Positions 15,696 to 24,796 of a DNA stretch of 35,862 bases are shown here, in pieces (position 1 is the stretch's first letter; the number at the start of each line of letters is the position of its first letter). Source of the DNA: DATILL01 sp035476575 (GTDB taxonomy: Bacteria; Actinomycetota; Actinomycetes; Mycobacteriales; JACQDL01); contig DATILL010000135.1 of assembly GCA_035476575.1 (NCBI GenBank), positions 1 through 35,862 of the forward strand. The letters run 5' to 3'. The position numbers and the translations under genes are program-made. The notes beneath the pieces are model-generated. The model made no database searches, was not told the DNA's origin, and worked only from the letters and a program-made list of their open reading frames with translations.

Positions 15696-15956
15696 ATGGC
15701 TAACACAACCGAGCAGGCGATCCAGCTTGCCGGCGCGTTCGTGGGTGGCGGTCTGGCTCTCGGCGGCGGTGCCATCGGGGCCGCGGTCGGCGACGGCCTG
15801 GCCGGCAGCGCGACGATATCCGGGGTGGCCCGGCAGCCCGAGGCGCAGAGCCGGCTGTTCACCATCTTCTTCCTGACGGTGGGCCTGGTGGAGGCCATGT
15901 ACTTCATCAACCTGGCGTTCATGGCGCTGTTCGTGTTCGTGCTCGCGAGCGGGTAG
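15696..15956 (+). CDS. atpE: ATP synthase F0 subunit c
   Basis: This 86-residue hairpin protein forms the rotor ring. The proton-carrying carboxylate is Glu66 in TVGLVEAMYFINLAF, and the polar loop is RQPEAQ (47-52). Helix 1 has the Gly-rich packing run GGGLALGGGAIGAA. I choose ATG 15696 with GAGGA upstream; GTG 15678 is in frame but would add a basic leader unusual for subunit c. It is followed by atpF after a 6-base gap. Confidence 0.96.
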   Translation: MANTTEQAIQLAGAFVGGGLALGGGAIGAAVGDGLAGSATISGVARQPEAQSRLFTIFFLTVGLVEAMYFINLAFMALFVFVLASG

Positions 15957-15962
15957 GCGCCC

Positions 15963-16508
15963 ATGTCGCCGACCACCCTCGCCGAGGGCAACTTCCTCGT
16001 CCCCAACGCGACCTTCATCGCCGAGCTGGTCGCGTTCCTGCTCATTTTGTGGGTGCTGCGCAGGTACGTCGTGCCGCCGGTGCAGAAGGCCATGCGGGAG
16101 CGGCAGGAGATCATCCGGAGACAGCTCGAGGAGGCCCGCGAGACCCGGGAGCGGCTGGAGTCGGCCGAGCAGGACTACCAGCGGGTGCTGGCCGAGGCCA
16201 GGACCGAGGCGGCCAAGATCCGGGACGCCGCGCGGGCCGACGGCCAGCGCATCCTGGACGAGCTGAAGGCACAGGCGCAGCAGGAGGCGGACCGGATCCG
16301 GCAACGCGGCGAGGAGCAGCTCGCCACCCAGCGCCAGCAGGTCATCAGTGAGCTGCGGGCCGAGATCGGCCGGCTCGCGCTGACGCTGGCCAGCCGGATG
16401 GTCGGGGAGTCACTGGAGGATGACGAGCGGCGCAGGCGAACCGTCGACCGGTTCCTCGACGAGCTGGACGAGCTGGCTGGGGACGTGCCCGCCGCAGGGA
16501 AGGCATGA
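15963..16508 (+). CDS. atpF: ATP synthase F0 subunit b
   Basis: This 181-residue peripheral-stalk subunit has one N-terminal membrane helix (about 14-35, FIAELVAFLLILWVLRRYV), then a long charged coiled coil (about 40-150, rich in Glu, Arg, Gln and Ala). A short acidic C-terminal end follows that meets subunit delta. As in Streptomyces and Frankia, b and delta are separate genes here, unlike the b-delta fusion of mycobacteria. The stop overlaps the atpH start (ATGA at 16505-16508). Confidence 0.95.
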   Translation: MSPTTLAEGNFLVPNATFIAELVAFLLILWVLRRYVVPPVQKAMRERQEIIRRQLEEARETRERLESAEQDYQRVLAEARTEAAKIRDAARADGQRILDELKAQAQQEADRIRQRGEEQLATQRQQVISELRAEIGRLALTLASRMVGESLEDDERRRRTVDRFLDELDELAGDVPAAGKA

Positions 16509-17329
16509 CCATGCACGCCGCCAGCCGGGAGACCCTCGCCAGCGCGGTCGACCGGCTTGACCGGTACGCCGACCAGGCCGGCCCGGAAGAGCTGGAGCGG
16601 CTCTCCGACGAGCTGTTCGCGGTGCTCAGGCTGCTGGTGAGCGAGCCGGTGCTGCGGCGTCACCTGGCCGAGGGGGCGACCGGAGACGCGGACCGGCCCG
16701 GCCTGCTGGGCGGCCTGCTGGCCGGCAAGGTGCATGAGTCGACCCTGGAGACGCTGCGCCCACTGGAGCGAGGACGCTGGTCGCACCCCGGCGACCTGGT
16801 CGAGGCGGTCGAGATCCTGGCCCGGCAGGCCGCGCTCGCGCAGGCGCAGCGGAACGGCTCGATCGAGGAGGTCGAGGACGAGCTGTTCCGGTTCAGCCGG
16901 ATCTTGGAGGGACAGCCACGGCTTCGCTCCCTGCTCGCCGACCCGACCGCCCCGGCCGAGCGGCGCGAGGAGCTGCTCGACGCCGTGGTCGCCGGCAAGG
17001 TCCGGCCGGTGACCGCCCGGCTGCTCCGCCAGGTTGTCGCGCTGCCGCGTGGGCGTAGCCTGGAGCGTGCCGTCGAGCGGCTCTCGGAGCTGGCGGCGGC
17101 CCGGCGTGACCGGTACATCGCACATGTGCAAGCCGCGGCGCCCCTCTCAGCCGGCCAGGAGCGGCGGCTGGCCGACGTCCTGGCCCGGGTCTACGGCCGG
17201 CAGATCGCCCTGCAGACCGAGATCGACCCGGATCTCCTCGGCGGCCTGCTCATCCGGGTTGGCGACGAGATCATCGACGGCAGCATCGCCGGCCGGCTCG
17301 CCAAGGCGCGCCAGCGGCTCGCGGGCTGA
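16505..17329 (+). CDS. atpH: ATP synthase F1 subunit delta
   Basis: This 274-residue subunit joins the peripheral stalk to the top of F1. At about 270 residues it is longer than the 180-residue enterobacterial form, as is normal in actinomycetes because of an extended N-terminal helical domain. The C-terminal domain has the family signature DPDLLGGLLIRVGDEIIDGSI (about 240-261). The start ATG overlaps the atpF stop; a second ATG lies two codons on. Confidence 0.95.
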   Translation: MTMHAASRETLASAVDRLDRYADQAGPEELERLSDELFAVLRLLVSEPVLRRHLAEGATGDADRPGLLGGLLAGKVHESTLETLRPLERGRWSHPGDLVEAVEILARQAALAQAQRNGSIEEVEDELFRFSRILEGQPRLRSLLADPTAPAERREELLDAVVAGKVRPVTARLLRQVVALPRGRSLERAVERLSELAAARRDRYIAHVQAAAPLSAGQERRLADVLARVYGRQIALQTEIDPDLLGGLLIRVGDEIIDGSIAGRLAKARQRLAG

Positions 17330-17380
17330 CTAACACCTCATTACGCCGTACATCGACTTGGGGAGCAGGGACGGACAACC

Positions 17381-19042
<1,662 letters not shown>

Positions 19043-19045
19043 CCG

Positions 19046-19978
19046 ATGGGAGCCAGGCTTCGGGTGCTGCGCCGGCAGATCAGGTCGGTGCAGTCCACCA
19101 AGAAGATCACCCGAGCGATGGAGATGGTCGCCACCTCGCGGATCGGCAAGGCCAAGGCCCGGACGGAGGCGGCCCGGCCGTACTCCGCCGAGATCACCCG
19201 GGCGCTGACCGCGCTGGCGTCCAGCTCCACGCTGGAGCACCCGCTGCTGCAGGAGCGGCCACAGCCCCGCCGGGCCGGCGTTCTGGTCATCACCAGCGAC
19301 CGCGGGCTGGCCGGCGCCTACTCCGCGAACGCCGTCCGCCGGGCCGGTGAGCTCGGCGAGCTGCTGCGCGAGGAGGGCAAGGAGCCGGTGCTGTACGTCG
19401 TCGGCCGCAAGGGCGTCGCGTACTACCGGTTCCGCGGCCGCCCGATGGCCGGGGAGTGGACCGGCTTCTCCGAGCAGCCGAGCGTGGCCAACGCCCGGGA
19501 CATCGGCCAGACCCTGGTGCGGGCCTTCCAGGCCGGTGCCGACGACACCGACGACACCGACGGGGGCTCGGGTGCGGACGGCGTGCTCGGGGTTGACGAG
19601 CTGCACATCGTCTACACCCAGTTCCGCTCGATGATCAGCCAGGTGCCGGCCGCGGTGCGGATCGCGCCGATGGTGGTCGAGGAGACCGACGCGCCGCCGC
19701 CCGGCGTGGTGCTGCCGCTGTATGAGTTCGAGCCGGAGCCCGAGGCGCTGCTGGAGGCGATGCTGCCGAAGTACGTCAACACCCGGATCTACGCCGCGCT
19801 GCTGGAGTCCGCCACCTCGGAGTCGGCGGCCCGGCGGCGGGCCTGCAAGGCGGCCACCGACAACGCGGAAGAGTTGATCAAGACGTACACCCGCGAGGCC
19901 AACCAGGCCCGCCAGGCCGAGATCACCCAAGAGATCAGCGAGATCGTCGGTACCGCCGACGCCCTCGCTTCCCAGTAG
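19046..19978 (+). CDS. atpG: ATP synthase F1 subunit gamma
   Basis: This is the 310-residue central rotor shaft. The N-terminal helix has the conserved RIRSVQSTKKITRAMEMV pattern (here RQIRSVQSTKKITRAMEM). ITSDRGLAGAYSANAVR lies in the Rossmann-like part, and the C-terminal helix ends ARQAEITQEISEIVGTADAL. An acidic insertion around 168-180 (GADDTDDTDGGSG) corresponds in position to the actinobacterial gamma loop that affects coupling. The gene starts three bases after the atpA stop. Confidence 0.96.
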   Translation: MGARLRVLRRQIRSVQSTKKITRAMEMVATSRIGKAKARTEAARPYSAEITRALTALASSSTLEHPLLQERPQPRRAGVLVITSDRGLAGAYSANAVRRAGELGELLREEGKEPVLYVVGRKGVAYYRFRGRPMAGEWTGFSEQPSVANARDIGQTLVRAFQAGADDTDDTDGGSGADGVLGVDELHIVYTQFRSMISQVPAAVRIAPMVVEETDAPPPGVVLPLYEFEPEPEALLEAMLPKYVNTRIYAALLESATSESAARRRACKAATDNAEELIKTYTREANQARQAEITQEISEIVGTADALASQ

Positions 19979-20007
19979 GTGGATCCCCAGCAGGGAAGTG
20001 ATGAGCG

Positions 20008-21432
20008 ATGACGACCGCAGAAGAGACCAGCACCGGCCGGGTCGTTCGGGTGACCGGCCCCGTGGTGGACGTGGAGTTCTCCCGGGAGACCATGCCCGAG
20101 CTGTTCAACGCCCTGAAGGTCGACCTGGAGCTGCTCGGGGAGACCAAGACGCTCACCCTCGAGGTCGCCCAGCACCTCGGTGACAACACCATCCGGGCCA
20201 TCTCGATGCAGCCGACCGACGGCCTGGTGAGGGGTGTCGACGTGACCAACACCGGGGCGCCGATCTCGGTGCCGGTGGGCGATGTGGTCAAGGGGCACGT
20301 GTTCAACGTCCTCGGCAACTGCCTGGACCAGCCCGACCTGGACGTCTCCGAGGCGGAGCGGTGGGCCATCCACCGGCCCGCGCCGGACTTCGACCAGCTC
20401 GAGCCGAGGACCCAGATGCTGGAGACCGGCATCAAGGTGCTCGACCTGCTCACGCCGTACGTGCAGGGTGGCAAGATCGGCCTGTTCGGTGGTGCCGGCG
20501 TCGGCAAGACGGTGCTGATCCAGGAGATGATCCGCCGGATCGCGAAGAACTTCAGCGGTGTGTCGGTCTTCGCCGGGGTGGGGGAGCGCACCCGCGAGGG
20601 CAACGACCTCTACGTCGAGATGGACGAGGCCGACGTCCTCAAGGACACCGCACTGGTGTTCGGGCAGATGGACGAGCCGCCGGGCACCCGGCTGCGGGTG
20701 GCGCTGTCCGCGCTGACCATGGCGGAGTACTTCCGCGACGTGCAGAAGCGCGACGTGCTGCTGTTCATCGACAACATCTTCCGGTTCACCCAGGCCGGCT
20801 CGGAGGTGTCCACGCTGCTCGGCCGGATGCCGTCCGCCGTCGGCTACCAGCCGACCCTCGCCGATGAGATGGGCCAGCTCCAGGAGCGGATCACCTCGAC
20901 CCGCGGCCACTCGATCACCTCGATGCAGGCGATCTACGTGCCCGCCGACGACATCACCGACCCGGCGCCGCACACGACGTTCGCGCACCTGGACGCCACC
21001 ACCGTGCTGTCCCGCAAGGTGTTCGAGCTCGGCATCTTCCCGGCGGTGGACCCGCTCGACTCGACCTCGCGGATCATGGACCCGCGGATCCTCGGCACCG
21101 AGCACTACCAGGTCTCGCAGCGGGTCAAGCAGATCCTGCAGCGCTACAACGAGCTGCAGGACATCATCGCCATCCTCGGCATCGACGAGCTGTCCGAGGA
21201 GGACAAGGTGCTGGTCGGCCGGGCCCGCCGGATCCAGCGGTTCCTGTCCCAGAACATGTACGCCGCCGAGCAGTTCACCGGGCAGCCGGGATCCTTCGTC
21301 CCGCTGAAGGAGACCATCGAGTCGTTCAAGGCGGTGGCCGAGGGGGAGTACGACCACCTGCCGGAGCAGGCGTTCTACCTCTGCGGCGGGCTGGAGGATG
21401 TGGAGAGGCAGGCCAAGGCGCTGCAAGGCTAG
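20008..21432 (+). CDS. atpD: ATP synthase F1 subunit beta
   Basis: This 474-residue catalytic subunit has Walker A GGAGVGKTV (161-169), the catalytic glutamate region GERTREGNDLY, the Walker B-type LLFIDNIFRFTQAGSE, and the DELSEEDK loop (DELSEED) that contacts gamma. In most bacteria atpC follows at once; here 1.16 kb intervenes. Confidence 0.97.
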   Translation: MTTAEETSTGRVVRVTGPVVDVEFSRETMPELFNALKVDLELLGETKTLTLEVAQHLGDNTIRAISMQPTDGLVRGVDVTNTGAPISVPVGDVVKGHVFNVLGNCLDQPDLDVSEAERWAIHRPAPDFDQLEPRTQMLETGIKVLDLLTPYVQGGKIGLFGGAGVGKTVLIQEMIRRIAKNFSGVSVFAGVGERTREGNDLYVEMDEADVLKDTALVFGQMDEPPGTRLRVALSALTMAEYFRDVQKRDVLLFIDNIFRFTQAGSEVSTLLGRMPSAVGYQPTLADEMGQLQERITSTRGHSITSMQAIYVPADDITDPAPHTTFAHLDATTVLSRKVFELGIFPAVDPLDSTSRIMDPRILGTEHYQVSQRVKQILQRYNELQDIIAILGIDELSEEDKVLVGRARRIQRFLSQNMYAAEQFTGQPGSFVPLKETIESFKAVAEGEYDHLPEQAFYLCGGLEDVERQAKALQG

Positions 21433-21452
21433 CCTGCGGTGTGCGGTACGGC

Positions 21453-21486
21453 GGCCGGCCTCCAGGCTTGAGGGGACCGGCCGGCC
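21453..21486 (+). terminator. Candidate terminator after atpD
   Basis: Two copies of the self-complementary word GGCCGGCC (21453-21460 and 21479-21486), 18 bases apart, can form an 8-bp GC stem starting 20 bases after the atpD stop. There is no T-run. If active it would partly uncouple atpC from the rest of the operon. Confidence 0.4.
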
Positions 21487-21622
21487 TGCCCTTCCTGGAA
21501 TCTCGCTTACGGTGCCGTGTGGGCGATGGTGCTGCCACCGCTGCCGGCTGCCGAGCTGCGCTCCGCCGGGCCGCGGATCGCCCGGCTGCTGGCGGTCGAC
21601 TCCGGGCTGGTCCAGGGCTGAC

Positions 21623-21639
21623 CCGGTGACTGTCACCGG
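21623..21639. promoter_or_regulatory. Perfect 17-bp palindrome, candidate operator
   Basis: CCGGTGAC-t-GTCACCGG is a perfect inverted repeat around a single base. Its GGTGAC/GTCACC core resembles the half-sites of the two 50-bp-period arrays in this window. It lies upstream of the membrane-protein gene at 21784. A short hairpin is possible only as a cruciform, so a protein-binding site is the better reading. Confidence 0.35.
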
Positions 21640-21783
21640 CGCGTTTGGGTGCGTGTTCGGGGGCTTGCGGCCGTCAGAGCCCCGCTGCTCCCGAGTCGCC
21701 CTGCGACCCGCCAGACTGAGAGACTTCACCGGGAAGGCTCCACGTTGGACCCGTCCCGCGGGGACGGTCCGGGAGGACAAAAC

Positions 21784-22422
21784 ATGAGCATGTGGCGGAT
21801 GGGCCGTGAGGCCGTACGGATCGACACTCCCGTGCTGACCCCACTGGACCGGTCGGTGGCCGGCGGTGGCCGGGGGCCGCTCGGCGACATCGTTGACACG
21901 GTGACGAAGTGGGTGCCAGGCGAGGTGCTCGCGCTGTACGGCGTTGGCGTGACGATGATCGGTGCGCCGAACTGGTTCTGGCTGGTGGTCAGCCTGCTGC
22001 TGGCGCCGGCCGTGGTGGCGCTGTCGGCGTTCGCGAACTCCGGCATCTTACCGCCCGACCCCAGGATCGGGGCGCGGGCGCTGCTTGGCTTCGGGGCGAT
22101 GCTGATCTGGACGCTGACCGTGCCGGAGTCGGGGTGGCGGGAGTGGGCGCCGGTCCGGGACAACCCGACCGTGGTCGCGCTCGCCGCCGCCGCCTTCGGG
22201 CTGATGTTCGGGCTGGTCGCGGAGGGGGTCACCCGCTGGGTCGACTCCCGCCCGTCCGGAGAGCCGCGGCCCACCGGCGCGGGCGGTCCCGACGGCCCTG
22301 GCAAGGCGGGTACGGCGGACCGGCCAGACGCGGACGAGCCCACAGCCGCCCTGCCCACCCAGTCTGGGATCGAGTCGCAGTCGCGGCCGATGCGGCTGCC
22401 CAGCATTCCGCCGCTGGACTGA
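21784..22422 (+). CDS. Hypothetical membrane protein inserted between atpD and atpC
   Basis: This 212-residue protein is unrecognised. ATG 21784 is preceded by GGGAGGAC, and the frame reads back further without a good start. After a soluble N-terminal 40 residues it has about four hydrophobic segments: near 41-58 (VPGEVLALYGVGVTMIGA), 62-82 (WFWLVVSLLLAPAVVALSAFA), 95-110 (ALLGFGAMLIWTLTVP) and 128-148. A disordered Pro/Gly/Asp tail of about 55 residues follows. It sits between atpD and atpC in the same direction. Such an interruption is unusual, since the epsilon gene normally follows beta at once. It could be a local insertion or a lineage-specific operon member. Nothing in the sequence indicates a catalytic function. 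Confidence 0.75.
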   Translation: MSMWRMGREAVRIDTPVLTPLDRSVAGGGRGPLGDIVDTVTKWVPGEVLALYGVGVTMIGAPNWFWLVVSLLLAPAVVALSAFANSGILPPDPRIGARALLGFGAMLIWTLTVPESGWREWAPVRDNPTVVALAAAAFGLMFGLVAEGVTRWVDSRPSGEPRPTGAGGPDGPGKAGTADRPDADEPTAALPTQSGIESQSRPMRLPSIPPLD

Positions 22423-22552
22423 GCAGCCCTTGTCGCATCATCTGTCGCGTAGATGCCGCGTAGATGCCGGTGCGACACGCCCGCATGTCCTGCTGGGTCT
22501 ACGTGACAAGGGTGCCAGGGTGGGCGCCGCGCATCGAGGCCGGCGTACTCGG

Positions 22553-22558
22553 TAGACT
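22553..22558 (+). promoter_or_regulatory. Possible -10 box upstream of atpC
   Basis: TAGACT at 22553-22558 fits the actinobacterial TANNNT -10 pattern and lies 36 bases before the atpC GTG. No good -35 box is visible. It would give atpC its own transcript, which fits its separation from atpD. Confidence 0.3.
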
Positions 22559-22594
22559 GCGGGCGTCCCTTCACCGACCCGAAGGAGCCTGCCC

Positions 22595-22984
22595 GTGTCG
22601 ACCATGCACGTCGAGCTGGTCTCCGTCGAGCGACTGATCTGGTCGGGGGAGGCCTCCATGGTCATCGCCCGGACGACCGAGGGTGAGCTGGGTGTGCTGC
22701 CCGGTCACACCGAGCTGCTCGGCCAGCTCGTCGATGACGGCGTGGTGCGGATCAGGCAGGACAGCGGCGAGGATCTGGTCGTGGCCGCGCACGGTGGGTT
22801 TCTCTCGGTCACCAAGGACGGCGTGTCGGTGCTGGCCGAGCTGGCCGAGGTCTCCACCGACATCGACGTGGAGCGGGCCAGGCGAGCGCTGGACGCGGCC
22901 CGAGCCGCGGGCGACGATCCGGACGCACGCCAGGCCGAGTTCCGGGCGTTGTCCCGGCTGCGGGCCGCGGGGCACGCGGTCTAA
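22595..22984 (+). CDS. atpC: ATP synthase F1 subunit epsilon
   Basis: This 129-residue protein has the N-terminal beta-barrel of epsilon: VELVSVERLIWSGEASMV, then TTEGELGVLPGHTELLGQLVDDG and VAAHGGFLSVTKDGVSVLAELAE. A C-terminal helical part (ERARRALDAARAAG) follows. It sits at the foot of the rotor and restrains ATP hydrolysis. The start is GTG 22595, with AAGGAG about 8 bases upstream; ATG 22604 is the alternative. It is separated from atpD by 1.16 kb and a membrane-protein gene, and followed 29 bases later by the DUF2550 gene. Confidence 0.95.
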   Translation: MSTMHVELVSVERLIWSGEASMVIARTTEGELGVLPGHTELLGQLVDDGVVRIRQDSGEDLVVAAHGGFLSVTKDGVSVLAELAEVSTDIDVERARRALDAARAAGDDPDARQAEFRALSRLRAAGHAV

Positions 22985-23013
22985 GGCCCGGCGACGCGGC
23001 GCCGGAGGCGGCG

Positions 23014-23451
23014 GTGAGCATGGTCGAGGTCATCGCCCTGGTGCTTGCTGTCGCGGCCTGTGCGCTGTTCATTCTCGCGTTGCGTCGCTGGTTCCTGGTC
23101 CGAGCGGGGGCCATCGACGTGAGCTGGCGGGTCCGGTCCCGGGTCGGCGGCCGTGGCTGGGTGCTCGGCCTGGCTCGGTACAGCGGCGATGACCTGCTGT
23201 GGTTTCGGGTGTTCAGCTTCCTGCCCCGGTCGTCGCGGGTGGTCTCCCGCCGGGTGTTCGAGATCGTCGGGCGGCGAGCACCGGACGGCTCCGAGTCGTG
23301 GGCGATCCAGCCGGGCGCGGTCATTCTGGAGTGTCGCAACGACGGCACCCCGGTGCAGCTCGCGATGGGCGAGGAGGCGTTGACCGGCTTCCTGTCCTGG
23401 CTGGAGGCCTCGCCGCCCGGCTACACCCTGCCTGGCTATATCGCGGGCTGA
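23014..23451 (+). CDS. DUF2550 membrane-anchored protein
   Basis: This 145-residue protein has one N-terminal membrane helix (about 3-22, VIALVLAVAACALFILALRRW) and a soluble beta-rich domain. It matches the DUF2550 family, whose mycobacterial member Rv1312 also directly follows atpC. The function is unknown; the link to the atp operon is conserved across actinobacteria. The start is GTG 23014 with an ATG two codons on. Its last 16 bases overlap the end of the convergent adenosyltransferase gene. Confidence 0.85.
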   Translation: MSMVEVIALVLAVAACALFILALRRWFLVRAGAIDVSWRVRSRVGGRGWVLGLARYSGDDLLWFRVFSFLPRSSRVVSRRVFEIVGRRAPDGSESWAIQPGAVILECRNDGTPVQLAMGEEALTGFLSWLEASPPGYTLPGYIAG

Positions 23452-24077
23452 TCCGGAGCCGCGGGCTGGCCCGGAGCCGTGGGCTGGCCCGGAGCCGTGG
23501 GCTGATCCGGACCGCCGCCCGGCCGCCAGAGCACGTCGCCGTCCGGGTTGGCGACGCGGGCGAGGATGAACAGCAGGTCGGAGAGCCGGTTCAGGTACTT
23601 CGCGGTGAGCACGCTGGTCCGTTCGGCGTCCACGTCGAGCAGCGCCCACACGCTGCGTTCGGCCCGGCGGGCGACGGTGCGCGCCTGATGCAGCAATGCG
23701 GCGCCCGGGGTGCCGCCGGGCAAGATGAAGCTGCGCAGCTTCTCGAGCCGGGCGTTGAACTCGTCGCACCAGCCTTCCAGCCGTCGTACGTAGTCCTCGG
23801 TGATCCGCAGCGGCGGGTACCTCGGGTCCGGCGTGATCGGCTGGCACAGGTCGGCACCCACGTCGAACAGGTCGTTCTGCACCTGCGTCAGGGTGGCCCG
23901 GAGGTCGTCGGCCAGCCCGCCGAGCGCGAGCGCGACGCCGATCGCCGAGTTGGCCTCGTCAACGTCGGCGTACGCTCCGAGCCGTGGGTCGGTCTTGCGG
24001 ACCCGGCTGAAGTCGCCAAGCCCGGTTGTACCGTCGTCGCCGGTCCGGGTGTAGATCCGGTTCAGGTGCACCGCCAT
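23436..24077 (-). CDS. Cob(I)alamin adenosyltransferase, PduO type
   Basis: This 213-residue enzyme transfers the 5'-deoxyadenosyl group of ATP to cob(I)alamin, making coenzyme B12. The N-terminal YTRTGDDGTTGLG (9-21) is the ATP-binding P-loop-like motif of the PduO family. ADVDEANSAIG, LRSFILPGGTPGAALLHQARTVARRAER and the C-terminal helix KYLNRLSDLLFILAR are also typical. The last 25 residues are a Gln/Pro/Ala repeat encoded by an 18-bp tandem repeat and lie outside the family domain. The gene order matches mycobacterial Rv1312-Rv1314c. The AdoCbl-dependent ethylmalonyl-CoA mutase encoded nearby at 24797 is a likely user of its product. Confidence 0.93.
   Translation of the reverse strand: MAVHLNRIYTRTGDDGTTGLGDFSRVRKTDPRLGAYADVDEANSAIGVALALGGLADDLRATLTQVQNDLFDVGADLCQPITPDPRYPPLRITEDYVRRLEGWCDEFNARLEKLRSFILPGGTPGAALLHQARTVARRAERSVWALLDVDAERTSVLTAKYLNRLSDLLFILARVANPDGDVLWRPGGGPDQPTAPGQPTAPGQPAAPDQPAI
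23443..23510. repeat. 18-bp tandem repeat in the 3' end of the adenosyltransferase gene
   Basis: Three full units (23443-23460, 23461-23478, 23479-23496) and a 14-base partial unit of the form GYGGGCTGRYCCGGAGCC run in tandem. They encode the PTAPGQ-type repeats of the adenosyltransferase C-terminus and begin inside the stop region of the convergent DUF2550 gene. Copy number is likely to vary between strains. Confidence 0.85.
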
Positions 24078-24116
24078 GTCCCGGACCCTACTAGCGCCGC
24101 GCCCGCCCCTCCCCTG

Positions 24117-24244
24117 TGGTCACCACTCGGCGTTGTGGTCACCTTTCGTTGCCCGCCGTCCCCGTGTGGTCACCTGTGCGCCGTGTGGTGACCTCTTGGG
24201 GTGTTGAGACAACGACAGGTGACCACAACGCCGAGTGGTGACCA
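24117..24244. repeat. Array of three 28-bp GGTSACC units at 50-bp period, an overall inverted repeat (locus 2)
   Basis: Units start at 24117, 24167 and 24217 with 22-base intervals, the same geometry as at 11241-11418. The first unit is the exact reverse complement of the third over all 28 bases. The middle unit pairs GGTCACC with GGTGACC internally. The six half-sites read C,C,C,G,G,G at their central base, so the whole 128 bp is a large imperfect palindrome. It lies in the divergent region between the adenosyltransferase gene (start 24077) and the STAS gene (start 24377). It could be an operator array, a cruciform-forming element or a BIME-like repeat. Confidence 0.9.
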
Positions 24245-24376
24245 CACGGGGGGCGCGGCAGAACACGGGGCGACGTAACAAGAAGGAAACGATTCGGAGG
24301 ACCGAGCCACGTATTTCCTGGCTAGGGCGTCTCCTCCTAAGCAACGTCACTGCATCGCGGCTATGGGGGGTGTGGC

Positions 24377-24721
24377 ATGCAGACGACAACGACGGCCCAC
24401 GGACAACTGGTCACCCTGTCCGGGCGGCTGGACGCCGGAGCGGCGGCCCAGATCCGAGGTCTCCTGCATGCCGCCGTGCTCGACGGTGCCGGGCCGCTGA
24501 CCGTGGACATGAAGGACGTGCAGTTCCTCGACGCGGTCGGGCTGGGCGTGCTGATGGGGGCCTACCGGCTGGCCGCCAGCCACGAACGGTCGTTGGTCCT
24601 GCGCAACTGCCCGGAGCGTATCGCTCGGCTGCTGCGGGCCATCAAGCTGCACCGGGTGCTGCGGTTCGACGAGACCGTCGCTGGACCGAGCGCCGGAAAG
24701 AGCACAGCCGTGCCGGTGTGA
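24377..24721 (+). CDS. STAS-domain protein (anti-sigma factor antagonist-like)
   Basis: This 114-residue single STAS domain has GQLVTLSGRLDAGAAAQIRG (strands 1-2 and helix 1), LTVDMKDVQFLDAVGLGVLMGAYR (strand 3 and the switch loop) and a C-terminal helix region. Antagonists of this fold bind an anti-sigma kinase and release a sigma factor, and are switched off by phosphorylation of a serine in the FLDSSG loop. Here the loop reads Asp52-Ala53-Val54-Gly55, with no serine or threonine, so the usual phospho-switch cannot operate. No sigma factor or kinase gene is adjacent. It precedes the mutase gene by 75 bases, where a possible -10 box TAGACT (24757-24762) suggests separate transcription of the latter. 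Confidence 0.85.
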   Translation: MQTTTTAHGQLVTLSGRLDAGAAAQIRGLLHAAVLDGAGPLTVDMKDVQFLDAVGLGVLMGAYRLAASHERSLVLRNCPERIARLLRAIKLHRVLRFDETVAGPSAGKSTAVPV

Positions 24722-24796
24722 GCAACGAGACCGGGCGATTCCCGGCTACCCATCAGTAGACTCAGGCCAAGCCGCCGGTGACGGGGAGGTCCGCCG

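Larger units (their letters stand above)
21433..21783. other. Non-coding gap between atpD and the inserted membrane-protein gene
   Basis: These 351 bases hold a terminator-like stem (21453-21486) and a perfect 17-bp palindrome (21623-21639), both listed separately. I see no gene with family resemblance. A 31-codon ORF near 21526-21621 ends just before the palindrome and is not convincing. Confidence 0.5.
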
